Of a stretch of 64,000 nt of DNA, positions 47,577 to 59,445 are shown piece by piece (positions within the stretch are counted from its first letter, which is position 1; every line of letters begins with the position of its first letter). The position numbers and the translations under genes are program-made. Origin of the DNA: Tenrec ecaudatus (taxonomy: Eukaryota; Chordata; Mammalia; Afrosoricida; Tenrecidae); the NCBI RefSeq assembly GCF_050624435.1, contig NC_134545.1:86952063-87016062 (forward strand). The letters run 5' to 3'. The notes beneath the pieces were generated by a model. The model was not told the DNA's origin, did no database searches, and saw only the letters and a list, made by a program, of their open reading frames with translations.

Positions 47577-47699
47577 TATTTTAATCATTTTATTGGGGCT
47601 CGTACAGCTCTTACCACAATCCATACATCCATCCATTGTGTCAAGCACATTCGTATATTTGTTGCCCTCATCATCCTCTAAACATTTGCTTTCTACTTG
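47577..47699 (-). repeat. L1 3' end, minus
   Basis: Reversed L1 3' end: AATCATTTTATTGGGGCTCG, CCATTGTGTCAAGCACATTC, ACATTTGCTTTCTACTTG. Imperfect flanking repeats ATTTTTGCAAAT and ATTTTTGCTAAT suggest the target duplication. Confidence 0.82.
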
Positions 47700-48869
47700 A
47701 TATTTTTGCTAATTTATTTGACAAAGTGATACCTTTAGAGTTTTGCATGTCTCGTGAATTATTTGTTTTTAACTTTTGGCCATTTATTTAACAGAAATTA
47801 GGTCTTATCCTTTCAGATCTGTATCATCATCTTTCATATTAGATCATGTCTTTACTTTTTCATATTTATTACCAATGTCTTTTTTCTCCCCTTATTAAAC
47901 TATGTGCTATGTGATACTTCTTATCCTTAGCAAGAGTGCTTCTTGGACATCAACTAGTTTATTTGCTTTTGAAGTAGAAATGAGAGATCCTTGGTGAACT
48001 TCTGGCTCAGAATGCATGGAGTGCATGAGAGTCTCCTTGAGTCCCTGAGCAGAGAGCAGGCAAGCCCAGGCATAAGGAGGGGAGACAAGGACAAGGTTGA
48101 CACCAGACCTATAAATAACCTAAGTTTTAGCTTTGTATTTTGAAATAGGAATTATGTCACTTTTATTGTCTTCTCTGAGTTATTGACTGGTTGGTTGGCC
48201 ATGGAAAGGTGGTATAAGAACTGCTGGAGAAAAAAATGTTACTGTCTTCAACTCTCAGAAAAATGAAAACAGTTGAAACTGATCAACTCTGTTTCCTCAT
48301 TTCTGTTAGAGTCAGGTGAGTGGGTAAAATATCTGGATTTAAGCTACCCAGCGTCCTGAATAACAGAGTGGAATTCTAAACCGTGAAAAGGCCTGTATCA
48401 CTGTGCCACAGCACCATGCATAGGACAGACTGACAGTGTGAAAGAGAAAGACTGACAGTGTGAAAGAGAAGCTGGTAAACCCAGAATGTGTCATTCACCT
48501 TTGACATGATGATACAAATCTGAAAGGAAAGGCCCTCTTTTACCTCTGTTGTCAACTGCTGTGTCCGGTCATTCTCAGAGGTTCTTTATTGAGAGCTAGA
48601 GGCTCAGATCCCCACATTTTTTTCTTAGGGCCAAGTTTCTAGTGTTCTCTTCTTTGTATTTAATTTCTTTCCTAAATGAAAACATTGGACCAAGTGATCT
48701 CTAAATTCACTTATGGTCCTAGGATGTTTTGGGTCCATTAACCTCTCTCACTACAGTTTAGAAATACTTTCAGAGAGATCCTATTTCATGTGAACATCAT
48801 GGGATTATTTGTGATGAAAAACGACATTGCAATTTTAATTATATTGACATATAATTAAATGAACATTTT
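47700..48869. other. Intron 3, unrecognised, with one tandem duplication
   Basis: A perfect 22-base tandem duplication is at 48427-48470 (unit begins AGACTGACAGTGTG). Nothing else recognised. Confidence 0.5.
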
Positions 48870-49290
48870 GTAAATCAATTATTGTTGTTGAGAACATACA
48901 CAGCAGATATAAATAATAGAGCACATATCAATTCAACAATAGCTACATATCCAATTCAGTGGCATCAATGACATTCTTCAGATTGGGAAACCATTCTCAG
49001 CCTCTCTCTGAGTTATTCTACCCCCATTGACATAAAATCACTACCTCCTAAGTTTTTCTGTTTAACTTTTCAAGACACTGTTGTCAATTTGATCCCAGAT
49101 AGATAAGATTATGTCTAAGAGCACAATCTAGTTAAGCTACACTGTTGCTTGGGTTTAGAAAAACTTGAGGGCCTATTTTTGGTTTAAGGTTCAAAGATTA
49201 TCTCGGGACAATAGTTTTAGAGGTGCATCCAACCTTCCTGGCTCCAGAAAGTATGAATTCCATGAGAATTTAAAATTTTCTTCTGAATTT
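48870..49290 (-). repeat. Older afrotherian L1 3' UTR, minus (tentative)
   Basis: TTGTTGTTGAGAACATACAC, TTCAACAATAGCTACATATC, TTGTCAATTTGATCCCAGAT and AAAGATTATCTCGGGACAAT follow, on the reversed strand, a LINE 3' UTR I associate with afrotherian genomes. The assignment is from memory. Confidence 0.5.
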
Positions 49291-49912
49291 TTCCCCTTTT
49301 GCTCAGATCAAAATGTTCAGTAGTAGTGCCTGGGCACCATCCAGTTCTTATTTCTAAAGGAGATATTTCAAAAGAATTTCTAATTTAAAGAAGAAAATTG
49401 CCTTTGCTTCTATGCTTTTTGAAATGGTATAACTGACCTGCCATTTATAACTTCCTTCCTTCCTTCCAACCATTAGTTTTTAATAAATGCACAGCTTTAT
49501 AATTTGCTTTTTTCTCTCTATTTTCTGGTTAGATCCGTTTCCAGATAAACTGTGCTTCAAATTTGTCATTTTGTCTTGTATGATCATTTAGTTTTAAGTG
49601 AACACTTCTAAGATCTTTGCATCTCTTAAATATTTTCAATAATTCTTAAACACGGACTTAATGTTGCACTAATGTCAAATGAACCTCTTGTTTTTATTTT
49701 TAAACTTGTAATCACATTAAAACATCTTACATTTTATATACAGATGTATGTGAAAAGGCATTACTCTCCTTCCAGGCTCATACTGATCCTGTAAGGTAGC
49801 CATTTTCCACATGAGCACGAGGAATAGTAGCCACCCAGTACCTCACTTGTCCCTCTGTCGTATCTCTTTCCCAGAGGCTACTCCTTTCTTTTCCTTTTAG
49901 TTGACTCTTTTG

Positions 49913-50300
49913 GTGTTCACTTCATGCACGTCAATTCCAACTTATAATGACCCTACACATTCTAACAGTGGAACAGAACATTGTACAATAGAACAGAACT
50001 CTGCCCAGTCCTGCGCCTTCCTCACAATTGTTCCCACATCTGTGCCTCTTGTTGCAGCCACTGTCAGTCTAGCCCATGAGAAGCTTCCTCTGTTTTGCTG
50101 ACCATGCACTTGACCAAGCATGGTGTTCTTTTCTAAGTACTGATCCTTCCTGATAACATGTCCAAAGTACACCAGAAGTCTCACTATATTCTAAAGAGCA
50201 TTCTGACTGTACTTCTTCCAACACAGAGGTGTTGGTCTTCTGGCAGTTCATAGTATATTTAATATTCTTTGCCAATACTATAATTCAAAGTTATCACTTC
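49913..50300 (-). repeat. RTE LINE 3' end, minus
   Basis: Reversed RTE C-terminal remnant. The minus frame shows YFGHVIRKDQYLEKNTMLG, a decayed match to the conserved FGHV region near the RTE C-terminus. The tail start GTCAATTCCAACTTATAATG is at about 49931. Confidence 0.82.
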
Positions 50301-51024
50301 TGTAGTTTTCCTTATTCTTTAAATTCTCTTGTGTTTTTTTTAATGGACTGTATTTTGTAGAGTAGTTTCAGATTTAGGAAATTTTGCAGAACTCAGTTAA
50401 AGTTTTTACTCTTTTCATTCACAATATGTGACCATATTTAGATCTTATTTTTAAGATTATTATAATAGAAATTGAATAATTTCCCATTGAGCTCTGACTG
50501 AAACTTAGATGTTAAAATAATATTACTTTTCTAAGATGAGATGATACTGATTTTATGGTTATGTTAATAATGAATGAAGTGATGTACAAGATTTGTTTCA
50601 AAATAATGTGGAAGTAGAAGGGTATCTAGAAATATTGGATTAGCCCTGAGTTCCTAATTGTTAAGCCTAGGTTTTAAGCACATGAGTTTCAAAATACTAG
50701 TTTATTTTTGTATAATTAATTTCTTTCCATAATAAATGTAGGGGAAAAAAAGAATTACATGGTTCATTACCTTCCAGTCCAACTAGGAATGAGGAGGACA
50801 AGATTTTAGATCAGCCTAAGATGAAGAGTTATCACCAGTTCTTTAATAATGTACTCTGATATAATTCAAATTCTTGAAAATTCAGACTTAAAGGACAGTT
50901 GAAACTGGAGGACTTCCACAGTCTCTCACCCTGAGATACTCTTTATTTAAACATTGAACCAAAGCTATTGAATGGGTTACCTCCTTTTACAGTGGTGACA
51001 ACAAAATTGCTCCATTAAAAAAAA
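50301..51024. other. Intron 3, no feature recognised
   Basis: AT-rich sequence, possibly including old L1 debris around 50330-50420; nothing supportable. Confidence 0.4.
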
Positions 51025-51540
51025 AACACCCATCCAGCTCTACCTTACAAATCTGGCTAGACTGGAGCATGTACACTGGTACAGATAAGAGCTCTTGACA
51101 CACGGAATCCAGGACAGATAAACCCCTCAGAAACAGTAATGGGAGTTGCGGTACCATGAGGGTAGGGGGAATGTGGGGGGGGGGGGGAGGAGAAAGAGGA
51201 AACAGATCCCAATGATTGACATATAAACACCACTCCACCCCCCCCACACACACACCCCCGCAGGGGGACAAACAACAGAAACATGGGAGAAGGGAGACAG
51301 TGGACGGTGTAAGATAGGACAAGAATAATCATTTATCATTTATCAAGGGTTCATGAAGGTGGGAGGGTGAGGGATGGAAAAAAGAGGAGCCCTGATACCA
51401 ACGGCTCAAGTAGAAAGAAAATGTTTTTTAAAATGATGGCAACTTAGGTACAAATGTGCTTGATACAATTGATGTATGGATTGTTATAAGAGCTGTAAGA
51501 GTCCCCAAAGAATTGATTTATTTTAAAAATTAAAAAAAAA
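51025..51540 (+). repeat. L1 3' end, plus
   Basis: Starts CTACCTTACAAATCTGGCTA and runs through ATGTACACTGGTACAGATAA and a poly(G) tract at 51174-51189 to GATTGATTTATTTT and an A-rich tail. Confidence 0.85.
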
Positions 51541-52386
51541 ACTTTGAACACCTATATACAACACAAAGGTCAACAATTAGTCTAAAACATCAGTGTGAAT
51601 GTAAGGAAGCAGAGAAACTAATGTAGTGGAAATAGAACAACCAGAACAATGTTGACACATTGTTGACACATTGTGAAAAATGTAACCAGTGTCACAGAAT
51701 AATTTATGTAGAAAGTGCTAAATGGGAACTTAATTTACTGTGTAAAATTTCACACAAAGCACAATAAAATACATAAAATATATATTTCCCATTAAATGTT
51801 TGCTATTATAAATATTTTTGTAGTGTATTCTGTTAAATATCTATATACTAAGTTAAATGAGATATTAAATAATCTCATTCCAAAATGTGGTTTTATTGCT
51901 ATTTTTAAAAAACACCAATTTTGTAGTATACTCAAAGTGTATCTATGGGCTAGCCCAAAGTTGTCTACAGACCTTCATTTTGTGACTTCTGAATCTACTC
52001 TAATCTTCTAATTTTACTGAAGGTAAAACTAAGACCTAAAGCAGTTGTGATGTGATCAATGGCACACAGCTCATTAATGGAGAAGCTAGAACTCAAGTCT
52101 CCTGTTTATCCAACTATTGCCTCCTCTTGTGAGAAAACCTAACCAGCGAACAAATAATAAAAAATGCATCTGGTTTTGCATGGGCAGATTCCTGTTTTCT
52201 AACTCCGAATGTGTTTTAGGGCACTGAGATTAGATTAGATTAGATTGGCTAGAAATTTGGTTTCTTTCTTTTTGTAAGGTGATAGGGAGAAAGGTTTCAC
52301 TCTTAAAATCATTTGGAAATTTATGCCTGCATATGGTGGTATTTTCTAAGGTTATAGGGAATTATAGTGCTTATACAAGTTACAAA
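51541..52386. other. Intron 3 with an old MIR-like stretch
   Basis: Contains a short tandem repeat (GTTGACACATT twice, 51651-51673), a reversed MIR-like segment at about 52010-52125 (GGTAAAACTAAGACCTAAAG, GGCACACAGCTCATTAATGG), and a TTAGA pentamer repeat at 52229-52246. Confidence 0.5.
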
Positions 52387-53455
52387 CAGAAAAATGTAGA
52401 TAAACAAGCGGCCATCTAGCTCAGAAGCAACAAAGCCCACATGGAAGAACACACCAGCCTGTGTGATCACGTGGTCCCGAAGGGATCAGTTATCAGGCAT
52501 CAAAGAATAAAAAATCATATCATTGGCTGCACACCTCCATGATACGATCGCCGAGGACAAACAGGTGCATAAGCAAATATGGCGAAGAAAGCTGATGGTG
52601 CCCGGCTATCAAAAGAGATAGTGTCTGGGGTCTTAAAGGCTTGAAGGTAAACAAGCAGCCATCTAGCTCAGAAGCAACAAAGCCCACAGGGAAGAAGCAC
52701 ACCAGCCTGTGCGATCACGAGGTGTCAAAGGGATCAAGTATAAGGCATCATCAAAAAAAAAAAAATCTTACCATAGTGAATGAAGGGGGAAGTGCAGAGT
52801 GGAGACCCAAACCCCTTTTGTCGGCCACTGGAGATCCCCTCACAGAGGGGTCTAGGGGAGGAGATGAGTCAGTCAGGGTGCGATATAGTACCGATGAAGA
52901 ACACAGCTTTCCCCCAGATCCTGGATGCTTCCTTCCCCCAACTACCATGATCTGAATTCTACCTTGCAGGACTGGATAGGGCAGAGGTTGTACACTGGTG
53001 CATATGGGAGCTGGAGGCACAGGGAATCCAGGGTGGATGATACCTTCAGGACCAGGGGTGTGAGGGGCGATACTGGGAGAGTAGAGGGTGAGTGGGTTGG
53101 AAAGGGGGAACCAATTACAAGGATCTACATGTGACCTCCTCACTGGGGCACGGACAACAATAAAGGGGGTGAAGGGAGAAGCCGGATAGGGCAAGATAAG
53201 ACAAAATAATAATCTATAAATTATCAAGGGCTCCTGAGGGAGGGGGGAGCAGAGAGGGAGGGGAAAAAAAAGAGGACCTGATGCAAAGGGCTTAAGTGGA
53301 GAGCAAATGCTTTGAAAATGATTAGGGCAAAGAATGTACAGATGTGCTTTATACAATTGATGTATGTATATGTATGGATTGTGATAAGAGTTGTATGAGC
53401 CCCTAATAAAATGGTTTTTAAAAAAAGAATTACAAAAAAACCCCAGAAAAATGTA
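52387..53455 (+). repeat. L1 3' UTR, plus, with tandem-duplicated module and target duplication
   Basis: About 1.05 kb (52399-53443) of L1 3' end. The internal module appears twice: a 5'-truncated copy at 52399-52525 and a full copy at 52526-52770, both with ACAAGCGGCCATCTAGC-like or ACAAGCAGCCATCTAGC sequence. It ends CCCCTAATAAAATGG plus an A-rich tail. A 12-base duplication CAGAAAAATGTA is at 52387-52398 and 53444-53455. The 201-codon minus-strand frame is non-coding L1 tail. Confidence 0.88.
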
Positions 53456-53545
53456 ATCTAAAGTGAAACTGGAAGAATTTTCTCTGATTTTATTTGGTAT
53501 GCAAGTGAGATTTCACTCTTGTTAAACTTTACTCTCATGTGGAAT

Positions 53546-53685
53546 TACAGAGCCCAGTTGATTAAGTATTGGGGCACTAACCCCCAATACTAGTTCAAAC
53601 CCCCAACCAATCAGTGGAAGAAAGATGAGATCCTCAGAAACCCTATGGAGTAATTCTCCTTTGTCCTGTAGGATCATTGTGAGTT
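53546..53685 (+). repeat. AfroSINE, degraded
   Basis: AGAGCCCAGTTGATTAAGTA, GGAAGAAAGATGAGATCCTC, then GGATCATTGTGAGTTCAG. The middle is shortened. Confidence 0.65.
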
Positions 53686-54282
53686 CAGAAGAAAAAGCTA
53701 GAAGCCTAGATAGACAGAATTGCCTAAGAGTATGGGTGGGGGGGTGGGGGAGTGGGTAGGCGTGATGTAGCTGTGAAAGAACCTTAGAAGGATGTGTTGC
53801 TATAGAGCTCTTATTAGGTTTTTCTTTTGGGTAAAACTGGAAAGTAGGAATTTGAGGAGTCTCATTTTACATGTTTTATTTACACACATAATTTAAAAGC
53901 CTATTAAAACTGAGCTGACTTTCAAAGAGCTATATCTGTACTGCTAAAGTTTCACATAGAGAACATTAGTTGAGGGAGGATTTATAGAAAATGCCAGAAA
54001 GAGGTAGGCTATGTACTTAGAGGTAGATTTGAGTCGTCCTGTTGTCCCACTCTACTCTTACCTTCTTGACCTCCTCGCACTCTTTGCTTTGTGCTTTCCT
54101 GCTCAGGACTGACATAAACAGAGGAAGGAGGGATAGGAAGGATCTTACCCATGGACAGAGCGAAGCAGACTGTTTTCATAAGAACTCTGAAATTTTATTA
54201 CAATAGTCACTCATCAAATGGTATAGAATTCAGGCGTTACATGTATTTTCCCCCTATTCAGGGTCAAAAGTGTTAGAACAAA

Positions 54283-55458
54283 TACTGTATATACTCGAAT
54301 ATAAGCCGACCCGAGTATAAGCTGAGGTAGGTACCTAATTATTACCTGGGAAACCAGAAAAACTGATTGACTTGAGTATAAGCTTAGGGTGAAAAATGCA
54401 GAAGCTATTGGTGAGTTTCAACAATCAAAACAAGTGAAAATAAAATTACTAAAAATTGAGACATCAGTGCAAATCTGGCTAGACCAGAGGATGTACATTG
54501 GTACAAATAGCAACTGGAAACACAGGGAATCCAGGACAGATGACTCTTCCAGGACCAGTGATGAGAGTGGCGATGCCTGGAGGGTGGAGAGAATGTAGGG
54601 TAGAAAGGGGGAAACTGATTACATGGATCTACGTATAGTCTCCTCCCTGGGGGAGGGACAGCAGGGAAGAGGGCTGGGGGATTCGTCAGACAGTGTAATA
54701 TATGACAAAATAATAATAATATATGAATGATGAAGGGTTCATGAGGTAGGGGGAATGGGGAGGGAGGGAGAAAATGAGCAGCAGATATTAAGGGATCAAG
54801 TAGAAGGCAAATGTTTTGAGAATGATGATGGCAACAAATGTACATATGTTCTTGACACAATGAATGCATGTATAGATTGTGATAAGAATAGTACGAGCCC
54901 CCCAAAAAATGATTAAAAAAAACAAATGAAAGGATAAGAAGTCATTGAACAGTAGTAAACCAGCACAGTAAGTGGAAAATAGGCTCAACAAAAACAATAA
55001 GGTATCAACAATGATACCTTAAGAGTACTATTCCCTGAACTCAATCAGCAACCAAGCTAAAATGTAAAGAGTTAAAATCCTTCAAAACTGGATTCCTCGT
55101 CATCATCCGTATCCCAATGCAGAGCTTCAGCTGGTGTGAGGGCATCATAGACGCTGTCCTCACTGAGATCGCCGTCATCACCATCATTGCTGTCATTTTC
55201 ATACAAAGCGCAGTCTTCACTGCCATCCACAGCATTACTAATACTACATTTCTGGAAGGCACATCGCACCATGTCTTCTGGAATGTCTTCCCATGCATCT
55301 CGAACCTACTTTGCTATTAACTCTATGTCAGGCTTCAAGAAATTTCCTCCTTTTGTTAGTCGGGCTTGACCAGGTGACATCCATTCATGCCACTGACCCA
55401 TGTATAAGCCGAACCCCAGTTTTTCAGCACAAAAACTTATACATGAGTATATATGGTA
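54283..55458 (-). mobile_element. Pogo-like Tc1/mariner transposon, deleted, with L1 insert
   Basis: The element 54285-55456 is flanked by TA dinucleotides. The left end is CTGTATATACTCGAATATAA; the right end, read reversed, starts CCATATATACTCATG. Sub-terminal repeats (AATATAAGCCGACCCGAG on the left, ATAAGCCGAACCCC on the right) support it. On the minus strand a frame at 55272-55072 reads MVRCAFQKCSISNAVDGSED, then an acidic tail ending DDEESSFEGF, which I read as the C-terminus of a pogo/CENP-B-like DDE transposase. The catalytic core is absent. An L1 end occupies 54471-54922. Small relatives such as 6892-7003 share its ends. Confidence 0.75.
54471..54922 (+). repeat. L1 3' end inserted in the pogo-like transposon
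   Basis: Starts CAAATCTGGCTAGACCAGAG and ends CCAAAAAATGATT plus poly(A). Transposon sequence lies on both sides. No clear target duplication was seen. The 166-codon minus frame over it is non-coding L1 tail. Confidence 0.85.
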
Positions 55459-55891
55459 CTTTCTCTTTTAAAAATGGCACACAGGTACTTGAAAATAGTT
55501 TTTATAAAATGCATTCTAGCTGTTGACTAGTAAAGACTTTGCCCAAATTGTACCTAAGGAATATTGTACATACTAGAAGACAAGTAGATTGTATATCTTA
55601 CTCTTGATCTGACTAAAAATAAATTGAAGGTTATAGCCATTGCCTAAAATTGTGAGTTTATCTGTATTTTTCATTGATCTTATCTGTATTTTTTAATTGA
55701 TTCAGCCATGCAATTCAGCATTGTATTATATAGTGATATCATCTACTTTAGTGTTTATTTCTTTAACTATAGTACATGTAAATTCCTTGTAGTTAAGAAC
55801 TACACCTGTATCTTTCAGAGGTTTACAAATACTTAAGTATTTAGTAGGTATTTTGTTTGATGTGACTTTACTGGCTCTAATCAATATAAAC

Positions 55892-56070
55892 TCAAAACCA
55901 AACTAGCTTCTATCTAGTCTATTCCAACTCATAGGCTCCTACAGGACAGAGTCAAACTGCCCCTGTGGGTTTCCAAGACTGTACAGCTTCATCTGTCAAC
56001 CACAGAGCAACTGGTGGTTTTGAACTGGGGTTAGCAGCCCAACATGTAACCAATGTGTCATGAGGACTCC
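55892..56070 (-). repeat. AfroSINE, minus
   Basis: Reversed copy: CTATTCCAACTCATAGGCTC, AGTCAAACTGCCCCTGTGGG, CAACTGGTGGTTTTGAACTG, head end GAGGACTCC. Confidence 0.82.
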
Positions 56071-56119
56071 TAATCAATATAGGTGGTGGTAATATTATGT
56101 GTTAGGAATTTATATCATC

Positions 56120-56285
56120 TCAATTTTTAGAAGAACACTATATAAGGTTAACATTTTTTATAGAAGAGGAAATTGAGGTTCTTAACCATATATATACATA
56201 TACATATATATAACATGTATATATGGCAGATTTAGTAAGTGGCAGAATTTAGATTCTAGACGAAGGCTTGTATGATTATAGCCTC
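56120..56285 (-). repeat. MIR fragment, minus, with AT microsatellite
   Basis: GAAGAGGAAATTGAGGTTCTT and AGTAAGTGGCAGAATTTAGA follow the reversed MIR pattern. A TATATACATATACATATATA-type tract at 56190-56225 interrupts it. Confidence 0.6.
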
Positions 56286-56436
56286 TGCTTTTGTCTTCAT
56301 ATCTTGCTCCCTTGGGAGCTTTGGAATGAATCATTGATGAAAAATTTGACAAACTATTTTGTTTTCTTTTTTGTAAATATGTAATTTATTTCTTATGTTG
56401 TTATAGAATAACCTTTCATATTTAAACCAGGATCAT

Positions 56437-56537
56437 GGACTAGTGTTCTCTTTTTTTGGTTTGTTATTTTCTTTTTTAAATTATTTTATTGGGGATCATA
56501 TAACTCTTATCACAATCCATACTAATGTTCTCTTCTT
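56437..56537 (-). repeat. Near-minimal L1 3' end, minus
   Basis: Only about 50 bases of reversed L1 end (56476-56523: AAATTATTTTATTGGGGATC, AACTCTTATCACAATCCATA) preceded by a T-rich tail. ACTAGTGTTCTCTTTT on the left and ACTAATGTTCTCTTCTTTT on the right mark the target duplication. Confidence 0.85.
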
Positions 56538-56566
56538 TTGAGGACCTGTGCTGCTAATAGGGAGGA

Positions 56567-56885
56567 GTTATAACCATGGTGGTTAAGATTATAGGTTCTA
56601 GAGCCACACAGACCTAGGTTTGAATTTTGGCTTGACTTTGATGACCTTAAGGAGCCCTGGTAGTGTAGTGGGTTACACATTGAACTGCTAACCACAAGGT
56701 CAGCAGTTTGAACTCCTTAGCAACTCCCATAAAAATTTAAGTCTTGGAAATTCAATGAGTTTCCTATAGGGTTGCTATGCAGAGGGTGGGTGGGATTGGT
56801 GACCTTAGTCAGACTACTCAACTTTCCTGAGCCTCAACTTCCCCTCTATAAAATGGGAACTAGTTGAAATTCTATTCCACAATAA
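56567..56885 (+). repeat. MIR element split by an AfroSINE
   Basis: The 5' part reads ATGGTGGTTAAGATTATAGG, AGAGCCACACAGACCTAGG. The 3' part resumes TGACCTTAGTCAGACTACTC and ends CCTCTATAAAATGGGAACTA. The order matches the plus-strand MIR. Confidence 0.85.
56651..56795 (+). repeat. AfroSINE inserted in a MIR
   Basis: Head GGAGCCCTGGTAGTGTAGTG, then ACCACAAGGTCAGCAGTTTG. The 3' region is abbreviated. The target duplication TTGATGACCTTAA (56638-56650) recurs as TTGGTGACCTTAG at 56796-56808. Confidence 0.88.
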
Positions 56886-57037
56886 AAGGCATGAATTATT
56901 GATACATTCAACAATTTGTTTGTATATCAAAGCCAATATATTGAGTGAATGAAGCTAGTCTAAAAAGTTATATACTGTATCATTTCACTTACGCGCTATT
57001 CTAGAAAAGACAAAATAATGGGATTAGGGAGAAAGAT

Positions 57038-57130
57038 GTGGCTTTCAGTCTCAGAAACCCATGGGAGAAGTTCTACCTTGTCTTATTAAGCTGCTATTGA
57101 GATGGAATCAACTCAATAGCAGTGAGTAAA
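57038..57130 (+). repeat. AfroSINE 3' fragment
   Basis: CAGTCTCAGAAACCCATGGG, then TGAGATGGAATCAACTCAAT and AGCAGTGAGTAAAAT. The 5' half is missing. Confidence 0.75.
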
Positions 57131-57371
57131 ATAGTGGGTAGGGGAAGGTGTGACTACAAGGAGACAGTATATAGGAGGGAATTTTAGGGGTTATTGATTG
57201 TTCTGTATGTTCAAAGTGGTAGTGATTACATCTGTTAAAATTCAAAGAACAATACACTTATGTAAAAAGTTAGTTTACTAAATGTTCATTTTAAATCATA
57301 AAAATTTAAATATTAATAATATTTTCTTATAAGGTGATTATGAAATTAAAAATAAGATCATGGAACTAAAG

Positions 57372-57421
57372 CTTTTATCAGAGTACCTGGTACATAGTAC
57401 ATAATAAATGGCTATTATTAA
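57372..57421 (+). repeat. MIR 3'-end fragment
   Basis: GAGTACCTGGTACATAGTAC followed by ATAATAAATGGCTATTATTA is the end of a MIR-type element. Confidence 0.6.
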
Positions 57422-58097
57422 AAATATGCTAAATGTAGTGAAATTCACAGGAAGGAAGATGGAGTAAACTTTCACACCATCTGCATGAGTAAGTCAGTGA
57501 AAAGTGAGAAAACTGAGTAATCATGAGTCAGATGGAATATGTGCTTTCACATGTCTTGGCAAGGGACTAGAGGTCTTCTGGAAGGTGTAGGGAGAGAATA
57601 AGCCTAGTATTTCTGGAGTATCTTGCAGCTCGCTCCTTATTTGGCTGCATGTGCAGTTCCCTTGACATTATTCTTCAACAAAATAGCTTCGGTCTCGGAA
57701 GCCACTACTCATTTCACTGGCTTTTATTAGATCTGAAATTTGGATTGAGCAAACTGATCAAAGAAGGAGCTGGAAGTGGTTTCTCCTACTTGGAAGGTAG
57801 TCCCTGCATTAACAGCTGTGACTTCCAGAGCCATTTCCTCTTGCCAGCCACAGTCTCTGGATTAGATGGTGACAGCAGTAGGACAAACATTATTCAAGAG
57901 CTAAACAACAACAACAAAATGTTAAGGTCACAATGGCATTGTAGTTGTAAGAAAAATAGATTCTAAAGTGAAAGCTTGACTTTTCTATCACGTATATTGG
58001 TTGTGTTACACAGGAGCTCAGAACTTTGAATTGATGGTCAAGAACAAGTCCAGCCCTATAGTACCTTTCATGGTATTTGGCACTTAAATGCTTGGGA
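57422..58097. other. Intron 3, no feature recognised
   Basis: Includes a 105-codon frame (57649-57966) with no recognisable domain and no convincing exon signals. Confidence 0.4.
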
Positions 58098-58215
58098 AAA
58101 AGAGGAGGCTTTCTACTCCCATAAAGAGTAACAGTCTTAGAAACCCAGAGGGGATGAGAATTCTACCCTGCCCTAGAGGTTCACTATATGAGTCAGAATC
58201 GACTCAGTGAACTGA
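58098..58215 (+). repeat. AfroSINE, 5'-truncated
   Basis: GAGGCTTTCTACTCCCATAA, AGAGTAACAGTCTTAGAAAC, TATGAGTCAGAATCGACTCA. Confidence 0.82.
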
Positions 58216-58371
58216 GGGAACCTATGAATTGTACTTATTTTAGTAGTGACATTAGAGTGCAGGAAGCAGGGGGCAAAAAGTTTGAGGTTCCTCATTCTGA
58301 GACAGTGTCAAGGTGATTAGTTTATTGATTTTCTTTGACTTTGGTTTTTAGTTTTATAGTGATAACGCTAA

Positions 58372-59425
58372 CAGTTATTGTTGTGGTTGTGAGGTATGAT
58401 CTAGTCAGTTCCAATTCACAAGATGAAATACTGCCCCGTATGCATCATCATTGTTGTAGCCACTGAGTCAATTCATCTCTTTTAGGAGGGTCTTCCTGTT
58501 TTTCACCAACTTTCGACTTTACCAAGCATGATATCCTTCTACAGCGATTGATCTCTCCTACTAACATGTCTCAAATATGTGAGTCGGAGTTTCTTCATCT
58601 TCATTTTTAGGGAGCATTCTGTCTGTACTTCTAGACAGGTTTGTCTGTTCTTTTGGCATCTATGCTATATTCAGTATTCTTCACTAACACTAGAGCTCAA
58701 AGGCATCAGCTCTTCTTGGGTCTTTCTTATTTGTTGTCCAGCTTTCACATGCTTATGAGGTGATTAAAAATACCACGGGCCAGGCACATCTTAGTCTTCA
58801 AAACAACATCTTTGCTCTTGACCACATTAAAAGGAATCTTTTGCAGATTTACCCAGTGCAATATGTCATTTGATTTCTCAAATGCTGCTTCCATGATCAT
58901 TGATTATGGATTCAAGTAAAATGAAATCCTTGACTTCAGATTTTCCCCCATTTATCATGTTGTTTATTGGTTCCGTTGTGAGGATTTTTTTCTCCCCTTT
59001 ACATTGAGGTGTAATTCATACTGAAGGCTATACTTTTTTATCAGTAAGTGTTTCAAGTCCTCTTTGCTTCCAGGAAGCAAGATTGTGTCATCTATATGTC
59101 ACAAGATGTTAATGAGCCCTCTTCCAATCTTGATACCTCATTTTTCTTCATATAGTCTGACTTCTCTCATTATTTGCTCAACATACAGACTAAGTATGGT
59201 GAAAAGGTAATACCCTGATGCACACCTTTCCTGATTCTAAACCACGCAGTATCCCCTTGTTCTGTCCAAATCATTGACTCTTGATCTATGTACAGGTTAT
59301 GTGTGAGCATAATTAAGCGTTCTGGAATTCCCATTCCTTGCAATGTTATCCAGAGCTGGTTGTGATACATACAGTCAAGTGCCTTTGCTTAGTCAATGAA
59401 ACACAAATAAGCACATCTTTCTAAG
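58372..59425 (-). repeat. RTE LINE 3' half, minus
   Basis: About 1.05 kb of reversed RTE. A minus frame at 59370-59170 reads MYHNQLWITLQGMGIPERLI and WFRIRKGVHQGITFSPYL, the reverse-transcriptase GVxQG block. The region of the catalytic YADD (about 59084-59095) is mutated and out of frame. The tail with GTTCCAATTCACAAGATG is near 58405. Confidence 0.88.
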
Positions 59426-59445
59426 ACTAGGTTGTTAATATTTGT

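Noticed and set aside
52751-53356. 201-codon open reading frame on the minus strand
   Set aside because: It lies wholly within an L1 3' UTR copy on the antisense strand, is Pro/Ser-rich, and similar broken frames occur in every other copy of the same tail.
54405-54905. 166-codon open reading frame on the minus strand
   Set aside because: Antisense of another L1 3' end; same composition as the frame at 52751 and not conserved as a frame between copies.
57649-57966. 105-codon frame
   Set aside because: No domain, signal or conserved motif; no acceptor/donor pair that would make it a GBF1 exon.
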